A DNA stretch of 64,000 bases from Pseudonocardia sp. DSM 110487. Lineage in GTDB: Bacteria; Actinomycetota; Actinomycetes; Mycobacteriales; Pseudonocardiaceae. The position numbers were made by a program, and so were the translations under genes. Positions 50,170-57,383 of this stretch are shown in pieces. The notes under the pieces are model-generated. The model had not been told where the DNA came from. It saw nothing but the letters and a program-made list of their open reading frames with translations, and made no database searches. The stretch covers positions 2,542,001 through 2,606,000 of the forward strand of contig NZ_CP080521.1 in NCBI RefSeq assembly GCF_019468565.1, given 5' to 3'. How positions within the stretch are numbered: position 1 is the stretch's first letter; each line of letters opens with the position of its first letter.

Positions 50170-50613
50170 CTAGCCGAACTTCCGCACCGAGGTCGTTTCG
50201 CTCGTCAGCGGCCGTCCGTCCGCGGCCACGGCGACGACCTGCGGAACGACCGCGCCGTGCTCGTCGACGAGGACCGAACGGGTCTCACCCGCCTCGAAGG
50301 CGTGGCGCTCGCCCCATTGCCGAAGCGTGACGATCACGGGGAACAGGTCCTTGCCCACCGCGGTGAGCGTGTACACCCTGCGTTTGCCCGACGGGGCCTC
50401 GACCTGGGCGATCAGGCCGTGGTCGACGAGCTTGCGGAGCCGGTCGGCGAGGATGTTGCGGGCGATGCCCGTGCGCTGCTGGAAGTCGGTGAACGAGCGG
50501 GCCCCGTCCATCGCGTCCCGGACGATCAGCAGGCTCCACCGATCGCCGATCACGTCCACGGCTCGCGCGACCGGGCAGTTCGGGTCCGTCCACGACGCGG
50601 CGTCGCGTGCCAT
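50170..50613 (-). CDS. HxlR-family transcriptional regulator
   Basis: A 147-residue winged-helix regulator. The HxlR signature is complete: DPNCPVARAVDVIGDRWSLL with the sensor-type Cys, IVRDAMDGARSFTDFQQRTG, IARNILADRLRKLVDHGLIA and the wing KRRVYTLTAVGKDLFPVIV. ATG 50613 is chosen over the upstream GTG. It diverges from an MFS gene; two direct repeats of CTCCAAAGAGTTGC lie between, the likely operator. Confidence 0.92.
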   Translation of the reverse strand: MARDAASWTDPNCPVARAVDVIGDRWSLLIVRDAMDGARSFTDFQQRTGIARNILADRLRKLVDHGLIAQVEAPSGKRRVYTLTAVGKDLFPVIVTLRQWGERHAFEAGETRSVLVDEHGAVVPQVVAVAADGRPLTSETTSVRKFG

Positions 50614-50618
50614 CACCC

Positions 50619-50670
50619 CTCCAAAGAGTTGCGCAATGAAACCATTCTGGCCTAGCCTCCAAAGAGTTGC
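50619..50670. promoter_or_regulatory. HxlR direct-repeat operator candidate
   Basis: CTCCAAAGAGTTGC occurs at 50619-50632 and 50657-50670, 38 bp apart in the same orientation, between the divergent HxlR and MFS starts. The spacing is a near-integral number of helical turns. Confidence 0.65.
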
Positions 50671-50697
50671 AATCTGCAACCAAACGAGGAGGTGCCC

Positions 50698-51903
50698 GTG
50701 GGCCGAGGGACGAGACTGCTGCTCGCGGTGGTGTGCGGGGTGGCGGTCGCCAGCGTCTACGCGGGGCAGCCGCTGCTCGGACCGATGGGGCACGACCTCG
50801 GCGTTCCCCGCGATTCGGTCGGCTGGTTCGTGGCCGTGGGGCAGCTCGGCTACCTCGCAGGCCTGGTGCTGCTGGTGCCGCTGGGCGACATGGTCGACCG
50901 CAGGCGCTTGATCGCGGCCCACCTGGGGCTGGTGGCGGTCGGCCTGGCGGTCACCGCTGCCGCACCGGTCGCCTGGGTGGCGTTCGGCGGCCTCGCCGTC
51001 GCGGGCGTGTTCGCGGTGGTGGTGCAGACCACGGTCGCCTACGCGGCGTCGATCTCCCCGCCCGGCGAGCGCGGACGCAACCTCGGCGTCGTCACGTCCG
51101 GTGTGGTCGTCGGCATCCTCGGCGCCCGGATCGTCACCGGCGCCATGGCGGACGTGTGGGGCTGGCGCAGCAGCTACCTCGCCCTCGCGGTTCTCGCCGC
51201 CACCGTCTGCGTGCTCGGCCTCGCGGTGCTCCCGGCGGACGTCCGCGCAGGCACCGAACGGTACGGGCAGGTCATCCGATCCCTCGGCGGGCTGTTCACC
51301 CAGCCGACGTTCCTCGGCCGCGGGCTGATCGCCTTCTTCCTCTTCGCCTCCTTCGGCACCCTCTGGAGCGGCATGGCGCTGCCACTGGCCGTGGAGCCGT
51401 GGCACCTGAGCGAAGCGCAGATCGGGCTGTTCGGCATCGCCGGGCTCGCCGGCGCACTGGGGGCCGCTCGATCCGGCCGCTGGGGCGACGCCGGGCACCC
51501 CAGCCGGGTCACCGGCATCGCGCTCACCCTCCTGCTCGGCTCATGGCTCGCGATCGGGAGTCTCGGCTGGTCGCTGCTCCTGCTGATCCTCGGCGTGATC
51601 GTGCTCGACTTCGCCGCCCAGGCGGTGCACGTCAGCAACCAGCACATCCTCACCACCGCATACCCCGACCGCACCAGCAGCACGATCGGCGGGTACATGG
51701 TCTTCTACTCACTCGGCTCCGCGTTCGGAGCGATCGCGACCACCGCGTTGTTCGACGCCGCGGGGTGGACGGGCCCCACCGTCCTCGGCGCGGCACTCGC
51801 GCTCTGTGCACTCGTCACATGGGTGCTCGCCGACCGCGTCGGGATCTCCGCGAGACGTACGACCCCGCGGCGAGGTGCTGCTCGCCAGGACGTCTGCGCC
51901 TGA
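50698..51903 (+). CDS. MFS transporter (DHA1-type)
   Basis: A 401-residue, 12-helix transporter of the sugar-efflux/YnfM-like group. Motif A is LVPLGDMVDRRRLIAAHLGL; the second half repeats it as ARSGRWGDAGHPSRVTG. The first helix SVYAGQPLLGPMGHDLGVPR and AVHVSNQHILTTAYPDRTSS (helix 11 region) mark the group that includes CynX-like efflux proteins. GTG 50698 has GAGGAGG five bases upstream; GTG 50692 is less likely. Regulated by the divergent HxlR protein (inference). Confidence 0.9.
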   Translation: MGRGTRLLLAVVCGVAVASVYAGQPLLGPMGHDLGVPRDSVGWFVAVGQLGYLAGLVLLVPLGDMVDRRRLIAAHLGLVAVGLAVTAAAPVAWVAFGGLAVAGVFAVVVQTTVAYAASISPPGERGRNLGVVTSGVVVGILGARIVTGAMADVWGWRSSYLALAVLAATVCVLGLAVLPADVRAGTERYGQVIRSLGGLFTQPTFLGRGLIAFFLFASFGTLWSGMALPLAVEPWHLSEAQIGLFGIAGLAGALGAARSGRWGDAGHPSRVTGIALTLLLGSWLAIGSLGWSLLLLILGVIVLDFAAQAVHVSNQHILTTAYPDRTSSTIGGYMVFYSLGSAFGAIATTALFDAAGWTGPTVLGAALALCALVTWVLADRVGISARRTTPRRGAARQDVCA

Positions 51904-51928
51904 CGGTGGTTGCGGCCAGACTGGTGGG

Positions 51929-52735
51929 GTGCCGGAGCTGCCAGAAGTGGAACGCGCACGCCAGGCGATCGAGGCTGCGCTCGACCGCGAGATCCGGGCC
52001 GTCGCCGACGGCGACGAGTGGGTCTGCCGCCCGCACCGGCCCGGTGACATCGCGCAGGTCCTCGTCGGCGGGCGGCTCGTGGCCGCCCACCGGCGGGGCA
52101 AGACGATGTGGTGCGACACGGCCGGGGCGGACGGCGAGCCCGGTCCGCGGCTCGGCGTGCACCTCGGGATGGGCGGCTGGATCGTCGTGGAGTCCGACGA
52201 CGGCGAGCACGTCGGCGGGGAGCCCGACCGCCCCGAGCCGGACGCGGTCCGGCCGGAGTGGGAGCGCTTCTCGATCACCTTCGCCGACGGCGGGCGGCTG
52301 CGGTTGCTCGACAAGCGCAGGCTGGGCCGGGTGCGCCTCGAACCGGACCTCGACGGACTCGGTCCGGACGCCCTGACGATCTCGAAGGCCGAGTTCCGGG
52401 AGCGCGTCGGGCGCGGCAAGGCGCCGGTGAAGGCGCGGTTGCAGGACCAGGCCGTGCTGGCGGGGGTGGGCAACCTCCTCGCCGACGAGGTGCTCTGGCA
52501 GGCCCGCGTCGCGCCGCGCACGCCGGTCGACCAGCTCGGCGACGAGGCGCTCGACCGGCTGCACGCTGCGATGCGGCGCACCGTCGAAGCGGCGATCGCG
52601 AACGGCGGCGCGCACACCGGGGAGGTGATCCCGTTCCGGAAGGCGGGCGCCACCTGCCCCCGCTGTGGCGCGCCGATGGAACGGGGTCAGGTCGGCGGGC
52701 GCGCTACCTGGTGGTGTTCGGCGGAGCAGTCGTGA
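51929..52735 (+). CDS. Fpg/Nei family DNA glycosylase with incomplete zinc finger
   Basis: A 268-residue base-excision glycosylase/AP lyase. The N-terminal Pro-Glu nucleophile pair is present (MPELPEVERARQAIE). The beta-hairpin Lys appears in RRGKTMWCD, and the helix-two-turn-helix reads LQDQAVLAGVGNLLADEVLW. The C-terminal zinc finger is CPRCGAPMERGQVGGRATWW followed by CSAEQ: only three of four Cys ligands remain. Family: opens the DNA backbone at oxidised bases. GTG 51929. The end overlaps the convergent TetR gene by 32 bp, and that overlap may explain the lost final Cys. Confidence 0.9.
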   Translation: MPELPEVERARQAIEAALDREIRAVADGDEWVCRPHRPGDIAQVLVGGRLVAAHRRGKTMWCDTAGADGEPGPRLGVHLGMGGWIVVESDDGEHVGGEPDRPEPDAVRPEWERFSITFADGGRLRLLDKRRLGRVRLEPDLDGLGPDALTISKAEFRERVGRGKAPVKARLQDQAVLAGVGNLLADEVLWQARVAPRTPVDQLGDEALDRLHAAMRRTVEAAIANGGAHTGEVIPFRKAGATCPRCGAPMERGQVGGRATWWCSAEQS

Positions 52736-53423
52736 GGCGGTCGAGCTGGACCTGGAGCCCGTCGAGGAGGTAGTCCAGGCCGACGGTGTAGCTGGTGTCC
52801 CAGTCGTCGTCGTAGAGGTAGCCGCCCGTGGCCAGCGTCGGGTAGCGGTCCTGGTCGGCCTGGAGCTGCTGCTGGCCCACCCGGCGTTCCTCGTCGGAGA
52901 TCCGCAAGGCGGCCTCGGAGGCCGCCGACCCCATCACGTGGTTGTAGAGCGCCCACGTCGCGGCGGACCGGTCGGTTCCGCCGAACCCGGCACGGGCCAG
53001 CGTGGCCTGCAACAGTTCCATCCAGGCTAGGAAGTTCGGCCCGAGCGTGGGCCGTTGCCTTGCCGGTACGGCGGTAGCCCAGGGATGGCGCAGCATCGCG
53101 GTCCGCCACGCCGCGAGCACGGCGCTGACGTCGTCGCGCCACTCGGCGGCTGACCCGACACCGGGGGGTACCTCGCCGAAGATCGCGTCGACGGCGAGGT
53201 CGATCACGTCGTCCTTCGTGTCGACGTGCCAGTACAGCGACGGGGCGACCACGCCGAGCCGCTCGGCGAGCCGGCGCATGGTGAGCCGCTCGATCCCCTC
53301 CTCGTCGAGGAGCGCGACGGCGGCCTCGACGATCCGGTCGCGGGTCAGCGGGGGCTCGCCCCTGCCGGTTCGGCGCGGCCGCAGCCAGACGCTGCGCACC
53401 CCGTCGCTCGCGACCTGCGTCAC
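52704..53423 (-). CDS. TetR/AcrR regulator with TetR_C_1 domain
   Basis: A 239-residue repressor resembling tetracycline repressors: the HTH is LTRDRIVEAAVALLDEEGIE, LTMRRLAERLGVVAPSLYWH VDTK-type, followed by the TetR_C_1 tail (HPWATAVPARQRPTLGPNFL, GLDYLLDGLQVQLDRL). GTG 53423. It diverges from the MFS/oxygenase operon 101 bp away and is its likely repressor. A palindrome GAACGACGTTC lies between them. Confidence 0.92.
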   Translation of the reverse strand: MTQVASDGVRSVWLRPRRTGRGEPPLTRDRIVEAAVALLDEEGIERLTMRRLAERLGVVAPSLYWHVDTKDDVIDLAVDAIFGEVPPGVGSAAEWRDDVSAVLAAWRTAMLRHPWATAVPARQRPTLGPNFLAWMELLQATLARAGFGGTDRSAATWALYNHVMGSAASEAALRISDEERRVGQQQLQADQDRYPTLATGGYLYDDDWDTSYTVGLDYLLDGLQVQLDRLTTAPPNTTR

Positions 53424-53483
53424 AACCCACCACCTAGATCGTCCGGACCGCCCCGCCGAGTGTAGTACGTTGATCGTCGAATC

Positions 53484-53494
53484 GAACGACGTTC
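53484..53494. promoter_or_regulatory. Palindrome before the MFS/oxygenase operon
   Basis: GAACGACGTTC (5-bp arms around A) lies 31 bp before the MFS GTG, followed by ACAACGTTAGG, a partial copy. Candidate TetR operator; weak by sequence alone. Confidence 0.4.
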
Positions 53495-53524
53495 GGGAAC
53501 CTCAAACAACGTTAGGGAGGCCTG

Positions 53525-54955
53525 GTGGACGACTCACGGCGGTGGTGGACGCTGCCGGTGGTGAGCGCGGCGCAGCTGCTCGTGGTCCTGGACGGGACGA
53601 TCGTGAACATCGCGCTGCCATCGGTGCAGCAGGCGCTGGGCATGTCCGACGCCGGCAGGCACTGGGTCGTCACTGCGTACGCTTTGGCCTTCGGCGGGCT
53701 GCTGCTGATCGGTGGGCGGGTCAGCAGTGCCCTCGGCCACCGGCGCGCCTTCATGATCGGGCTGGTCGGGTTCGCCGCCGCATCGGCGCTGGCCGGGGCC
53801 GCGGCCGGTCCAGGGATGCTGTTCGCGACGCGGGCGTTGCAGGGCGGGTTCGCCGCCCTGCTCGCACCGGCCGGCCTGTCGTTGCTGACCACGACGTTCA
53901 CGGAGTCCCGCGAGCGCGCCCGCGCCTTCGGCGTGTTCGCGGCGGTCGGCGCCGCGGGTTCGGCCGTCGGCCTGGTGCTCGGCGGCATGCTGACCGAGTA
54001 CACCAGCTGGCGGTGGTGCCTCTACATCAACGTGCCCATCGCGCTGCTCGCGCTGCTCGGCACCACGCTCGTCCCGCGCGACCGGCGCGCGCCATCCCGT
54101 GACGGGCGGCTCGACGTCCCGGGCGCCGTGCTCAGCTGCGCCGCGTTCGTCGCCGTGGTGTACGCCTTCAACCAGGCCGAGCCGCTCGGGTGGGGTTCGC
54201 CGATCGTGCTGGCGCTGCTGGTCGTCGGCGTCCTGTTGCTCGTGGGGTTCGTCGCCGTCGAACGGCGCGTGTCCCACCCGCTGCTGCCGATGCGCGTGCT
54301 CGCCCATCGGGTCCGTGCGGGCGCCTTCGTCGCGATCACCCTCATGTTCGCCGCGATGTTCGGCTTCTACCTGTTCATGAGCTACTACACGCAGACGGTG
54401 CTCGGCTACTCACCGGTCCAGTCCGGGCTGACGCTGATCATCAACGCGCTGGCGGCCCTCGTCGGCTCGATGTTCATCGCCGGGAGGCTCCACGGTCGCG
54501 TCCCGCCGGCGGGGTTGATCGTGTCCGGGCTGATCGCCGCCGCCGCGGGCGTGGCGATCGTGACGCTCCTGACGCCGCAGAGCTCGCACGTGCTGCCGCT
54601 CTACCTCGCGCCCGCGCTGGTGCTCACCGGGCTGGGCCTCGGCTGTGTCATGTCCCCGACCGCGAGCCTCGCCACCGCGGGCATGCCACCACAGGACATC
54701 GGGGCCGCATCGGCGAGTTACAACGCCGCCCAGCAACTCGGCGCGGCGCTCGGCACCGCCCTGTTCAACACCGTCGCGACGAGCGCCGCCGCCGCGCACA
54801 TGGCGACAGCCACGCGCTCCGCGGCGTCCGTCCACGGCTACACCACGGCGCTCACCGTCGGCGCCGGAATCCTCGTCGTCACCGCATGCCTCACCGCGGT
54901 GCTGATCACCGTCCGCACCACCGTTCACCGAGAAATGGAGAAGGACGCATCATGA
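53525..54955 (+). CDS. DHA2-type MFS efflux transporter
   Basis: A 476-residue drug-efflux-type transporter. Motif D1 is LVVLDGTIVNIALPSVQQAL; motif A region is GGRVSSALGHRRAFMIGLVG; motif C AAGSAVGLVLGGMLTEYTSW precedes WRWCLYINVPIALL. Close to QacA/EmrB-like pumps with 14 helices. GTG 53525 follows GGGAGG. Its TGA overlaps the ATG of a 2-oxoglutarate oxygenase, so modification and export of one compound may be coupled (inference). Confidence 0.92.
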   Translation: MDDSRRWWTLPVVSAAQLLVVLDGTIVNIALPSVQQALGMSDAGRHWVVTAYALAFGGLLLIGGRVSSALGHRRAFMIGLVGFAAASALAGAAAGPGMLFATRALQGGFAALLAPAGLSLLTTTFTESRERARAFGVFAAVGAAGSAVGLVLGGMLTEYTSWRWCLYINVPIALLALLGTTLVPRDRRAPSRDGRLDVPGAVLSCAAFVAVVYAFNQAEPLGWGSPIVLALLVVGVLLLVGFVAVERRVSHPLLPMRVLAHRVRAGAFVAITLMFAAMFGFYLFMSYYTQTVLGYSPVQSGLTLIINALAALVGSMFIAGRLHGRVPPAGLIVSGLIAAAAGVAIVTLLTPQSSHVLPLYLAPALVLTGLGLGCVMSPTASLATAGMPPQDIGAASASYNAAQQLGAALGTALFNTVATSAAAAHMATATRSAASVHGYTTALTVGAGILVVTACLTAVLITVRTTVHREMEKDAS

Positions 54956-55908
54956 CCGTGACCGTCGTCGACGGCTTCGTGCCGGTAATCGACCTGTCCT
55001 CCCGCGGCAGCGCACACGGACGCGCCGCCATCGCCGACGCCATCGGACGGGCCTGCTCCGGTTCGGGCTTCTTCACGATCGTCGGCCATGGGATCCCGCA
55101 GCCGCTGGTCGAGCGCATGTACGCCACCACGAATGCGTTCTTCGGACTGTCCGATGCGGAGAAGGACCTCGTCGCGAGCCGGCCGGGCGCATCCGGGTTC
55201 CGCCGCTCCGGCGGGACGACCGCGCAGAGCATCGACCAGAAAACCCCTCCGGACCTGTGCGAAGCCTTCGGCGTGCACGTCACGGGCGAACTGGGTGAGC
55301 ACGAACGCGGGGAGCTCGGCGACTACTGGGCGCCGTGGAAACTCGCCAATCTCTGGCCGACCCGTCCCGAGGACTTCGCGCCCACGTGGCACGAGTACAT
55401 GGCGGCGATGGCGCGGCTGGCGAGTGACCTCACGCGGCTGCTCGCACTCGCGCTCGGGTTGGACGAGGACTTCTTCGGCGACAGGTTCGACCACCACACG
55501 TCGTCGCTCACCGCCAACTTCTACTACCCGCAGCTGAAGCCGCCGCTGCCCGGGCAGCTTCGGAGAGGGCCGCACACGGACTTCGGCGCGCTGACCATCC
55601 TCTACCAGGAGGACGACCTCGGCGGCCTCCAGGTGCGCACCCCTGACGGGGACTGGCGCGACGTTCCCGCGCTCCCGGGAAGCTTCGTGGTCAACATCGG
55701 TGATCTGATGGCCTTGTGGACCGGGGGACGCTGGGTGTCGACCATGCACCGGGTGATGAACCCGGAACGCGGGAACACGTCTTCGCGCCTGTCGATCCCG
55801 TTCTTCTACCAGCCCAACCACGACGCCCCCACCACTCCCGTCCGGTCGGTCGACGCGGGGCGGTGGATCGCGACGAAGATGCAGAAGCTCTTCGCGCCTG
55901 CGTCATAG
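54952..55908 (+). CDS. Isopenicillin N synthase-family 2-oxoglutarate/Fe(II) oxygenase
   Basis: A 318-residue non-heme iron oxygenase. The N-terminal DIOX_N region is VPVIDLSSRGSAHGRAAIAD with FFTIVGHGIP. The jelly-roll iron triad is His208-x-Asp210 (GPHTDFGAL) and His266 (STMHRVMNP); Arg279-x-Ser281 (SSRLSIPFF) binds the 2-oxoglutarate carboxylate. The enzyme should hydroxylate, desaturate or ring-close a small molecule. ATG 54952 overlaps the MFS stop (ATGA). A strong terminator follows. Confidence 0.93.
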   Translation: MTVTVVDGFVPVIDLSSRGSAHGRAAIADAIGRACSGSGFFTIVGHGIPQPLVERMYATTNAFFGLSDAEKDLVASRPGASGFRRSGGTTAQSIDQKTPPDLCEAFGVHVTGELGEHERGELGDYWAPWKLANLWPTRPEDFAPTWHEYMAAMARLASDLTRLLALALGLDEDFFGDRFDHHTSSLTANFYYPQLKPPLPGQLRRGPHTDFGALTILYQEDDLGGLQVRTPDGDWRDVPALPGSFVVNIGDLMALWTGGRWVSTMHRVMNPERGNTSSRLSIPFFYQPNHDAPTTPVRSVDAGRWIATKMQKLFAPAS

Positions 55909-55913
55909 CGCAC

Positions 55914-55948
55914 CGCGGGCCGGGCCTCCAGTGGAGGCCCGGCCCGCG
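55914..55948. terminator. GC-rich bidirectional hairpin terminator
   Basis: Perfect 17-bp arms (CGCGGGCCGGGCCTCCA at 55914-55930 and its complement at 55932-55948) around one base; the effective loop is about five bases. It lies 5 bp after the oxygenase stop and 11 bp before the end of the convergent I36-like gene. Confidence 0.85.
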
Positions 55949-55959
55949 ACACCCCCGCG

Positions 55960-56328
55960 CTACGGGACGAGGACGATTGAGTTGATCGGCGTCAGATCCT
56001 TGTTCACGAACGTCTTCGGGCCCATGAGGCCCTGGCAGTCACCCGTGCCGTTGAAACCGGTGCACGTGCGCGCCTTCGCGCCGTCTACCTGGTTGTTCGA
56101 GACGACGTGCATCCCGAACTGGTTCTCGATGTTGTGGGCGCCGTAGCTAAAGAAGGCGTGGGACGGGCGCCCGGAGTTGAACCCGGCGTCCTCCGGGTAG
56201 ATGCACACGGCGCCTGCCGGGCAGCCCTCCCACGTCTCGACGGCCTGGGCGCTGGTGGCCCCCAGCATCACCAGCACTCCCGTGACGAACGCGACCGCGG
56301 CCAGCCTCCGGAACTTGTTCATGATCAT
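55960..56328 (-). CDS. Secreted peptidase inhibitor I36-like protein
   Basis: A 122-residue exported protein. Residues 1 to about 30 form a signal peptide (VLVMLGATSAQAVE). The mature part carries CPAGAVCIYPEDAGFNSGRP and the Asn-rich NIENQFGMHVVSNNQVDGAK, with four Cys residues, as in peptidase inhibitor I36 (SMI-like, beta-gamma-crystallin fold) proteins of streptomycetes. Inhibition of metalloproteases is known for one family member; here it is inference. ATG 56328 sits six bases after GGAGGA. Confidence 0.8.
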   Translation of the reverse strand: MIMNKFRRLAAVAFVTGVLVMLGATSAQAVETWEGCPAGAVCIYPEDAGFNSGRPSHAFFSYGAHNIENQFGMHVVSNNQVDGAKARTCTGFNGTGDCQGLMGPKTFVNKDLTPINSIVLVP

Positions 56329-56391
56329 TTGCTGTCCTCCCCCGAGGATACGAACTGACACCGGTACACACGGGCGTCAGCGGCAGGGGGT

Positions 56392-57297
56392 TCAGGAGCG
56401 AGTGGCGGTGACCTCGTCGTCGAGGAGGCGGTCGAGCGTGCGCCTGCCCAGGCTGCTCATGCTCGGGTTGGTGTCGACGTAGTACCAGACGAGACCCATC
56501 GCCTGCGCGAACGCCCACGCCTTTCCGCGTTCCCACTCGAGGTCGTCGCACCCGAGATCGGCGCGCAGCAGCGGGCGGGTGCCCGCGTCGAGCAGGTGCC
56601 ATGCGCCGACGAGGTCGAGGGCCGGGTCGGCCGCCGCCAGGCCGCTGACGTCGAGGATCCCGGCCAGCCGCCCACCCGAGACCAGCACGTTCCCCGGGAT
56701 GAGGTCTCCGTGGTTCATGACGTCCGGTGCGGAGCGCGGCAGCTCGCGAAGGCGGCCCCAGAGCCTGCGCAGCCGGGGGACGTCGAGCAGGTGCCCGCTG
56801 CGCTCGAAACAGGTCTGCATCCACGCGTCCTCGGAGCGCAGGTCACCACCCCTGCCGTGCCCGGGGAACGTCCGGCCCCGCGTGTCGATGCCGCGGACGT
56901 CGGCGATGAACTCGGCCAGATCGTGGGCGAACCCCTTCGAGTCGCCCGGGTCCTCGTCGGTGGCGGTGGTCCCGGGCAGCCAGGTCTGCACCGACCACGG
57001 GAGCGGATAGCCGTGCCCCGGCAGGCCCAGCGCCACCGGCTCGGGCACCGGGAACCGCGTGTGGCGAGCCAGCTCGGCCGCGGCGTCCGCCTCGGCCACG
57101 AGCATCCGCCGCGTCCCGTCGACGTCGCCCGGCCGGAGCGGGAACCGCGCCGCGAGCCGGTCACCGACCCGGAAGATCGCGTTGACCGTGCCTTCGGAGA
57201 CCACTGCTGTGATCGGTAGCCGCGCCCACTCGGGGAACTGCTCGTGAACCAGCGCGCGGACCGTCTCTGTCGGCACGGCCAGCTGGTCGGCGTGCAT
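56392..57297 (-). CDS. APH-family phosphotransferase
   Basis: A 301-residue aminoglycoside-phosphotransferase-fold kinase. The catalytic loop is VMNHGDLIPGNVLVSGGRL (HGDxxxxN) and the metal-binding Asp is in GILDVSGLAAADPALDLVG. The N-terminal nucleotide-binding strands read VSEGTVNAIFRVGDRLAARF. The substrate may be an aminoglycoside, macrolide, sugar or other small molecule; the subgroup (SKGFAHDLAEFIADVRGIDT) is typical of uncharacterised chromosomal actinobacterial members. ATG 57297. The rhamnosidase gene lies 86 bp upstream on the same strand. Confidence 0.9.
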   Translation of the reverse strand: MHADQLAVPTETVRALVHEQFPEWARLPITAVVSEGTVNAIFRVGDRLAARFPLRPGDVDGTRRMLVAEADAAAELARHTRFPVPEPVALGLPGHGYPLPWSVQTWLPGTTATDEDPGDSKGFAHDLAEFIADVRGIDTRGRTFPGHGRGGDLRSEDAWMQTCFERSGHLLDVPRLRRLWGRLRELPRSAPDVMNHGDLIPGNVLVSGGRLAGILDVSGLAAADPALDLVGAWHLLDAGTRPLLRADLGCDDLEWERGKAWAFAQAMGLVWYYVDTNPSMSSLGRRTLDRLLDDEVTATRS

Positions 57298-57383
57298 CGG
57301 CCGGCGGGGGTCCGCGGCCGGTACACCCTTGCTGCTGATCACCGAGCCATCATCGGGGCTGATCCTGGAGCTCGGCCAGCCGG

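Noticed and set aside
49714..50330. Plus-strand ORFs in the gap before the HxlR gene
   Set aside because: They lie in repeat-element sequence, share no conserved product with the copy at 62.4 kb and lack ribosome sites.
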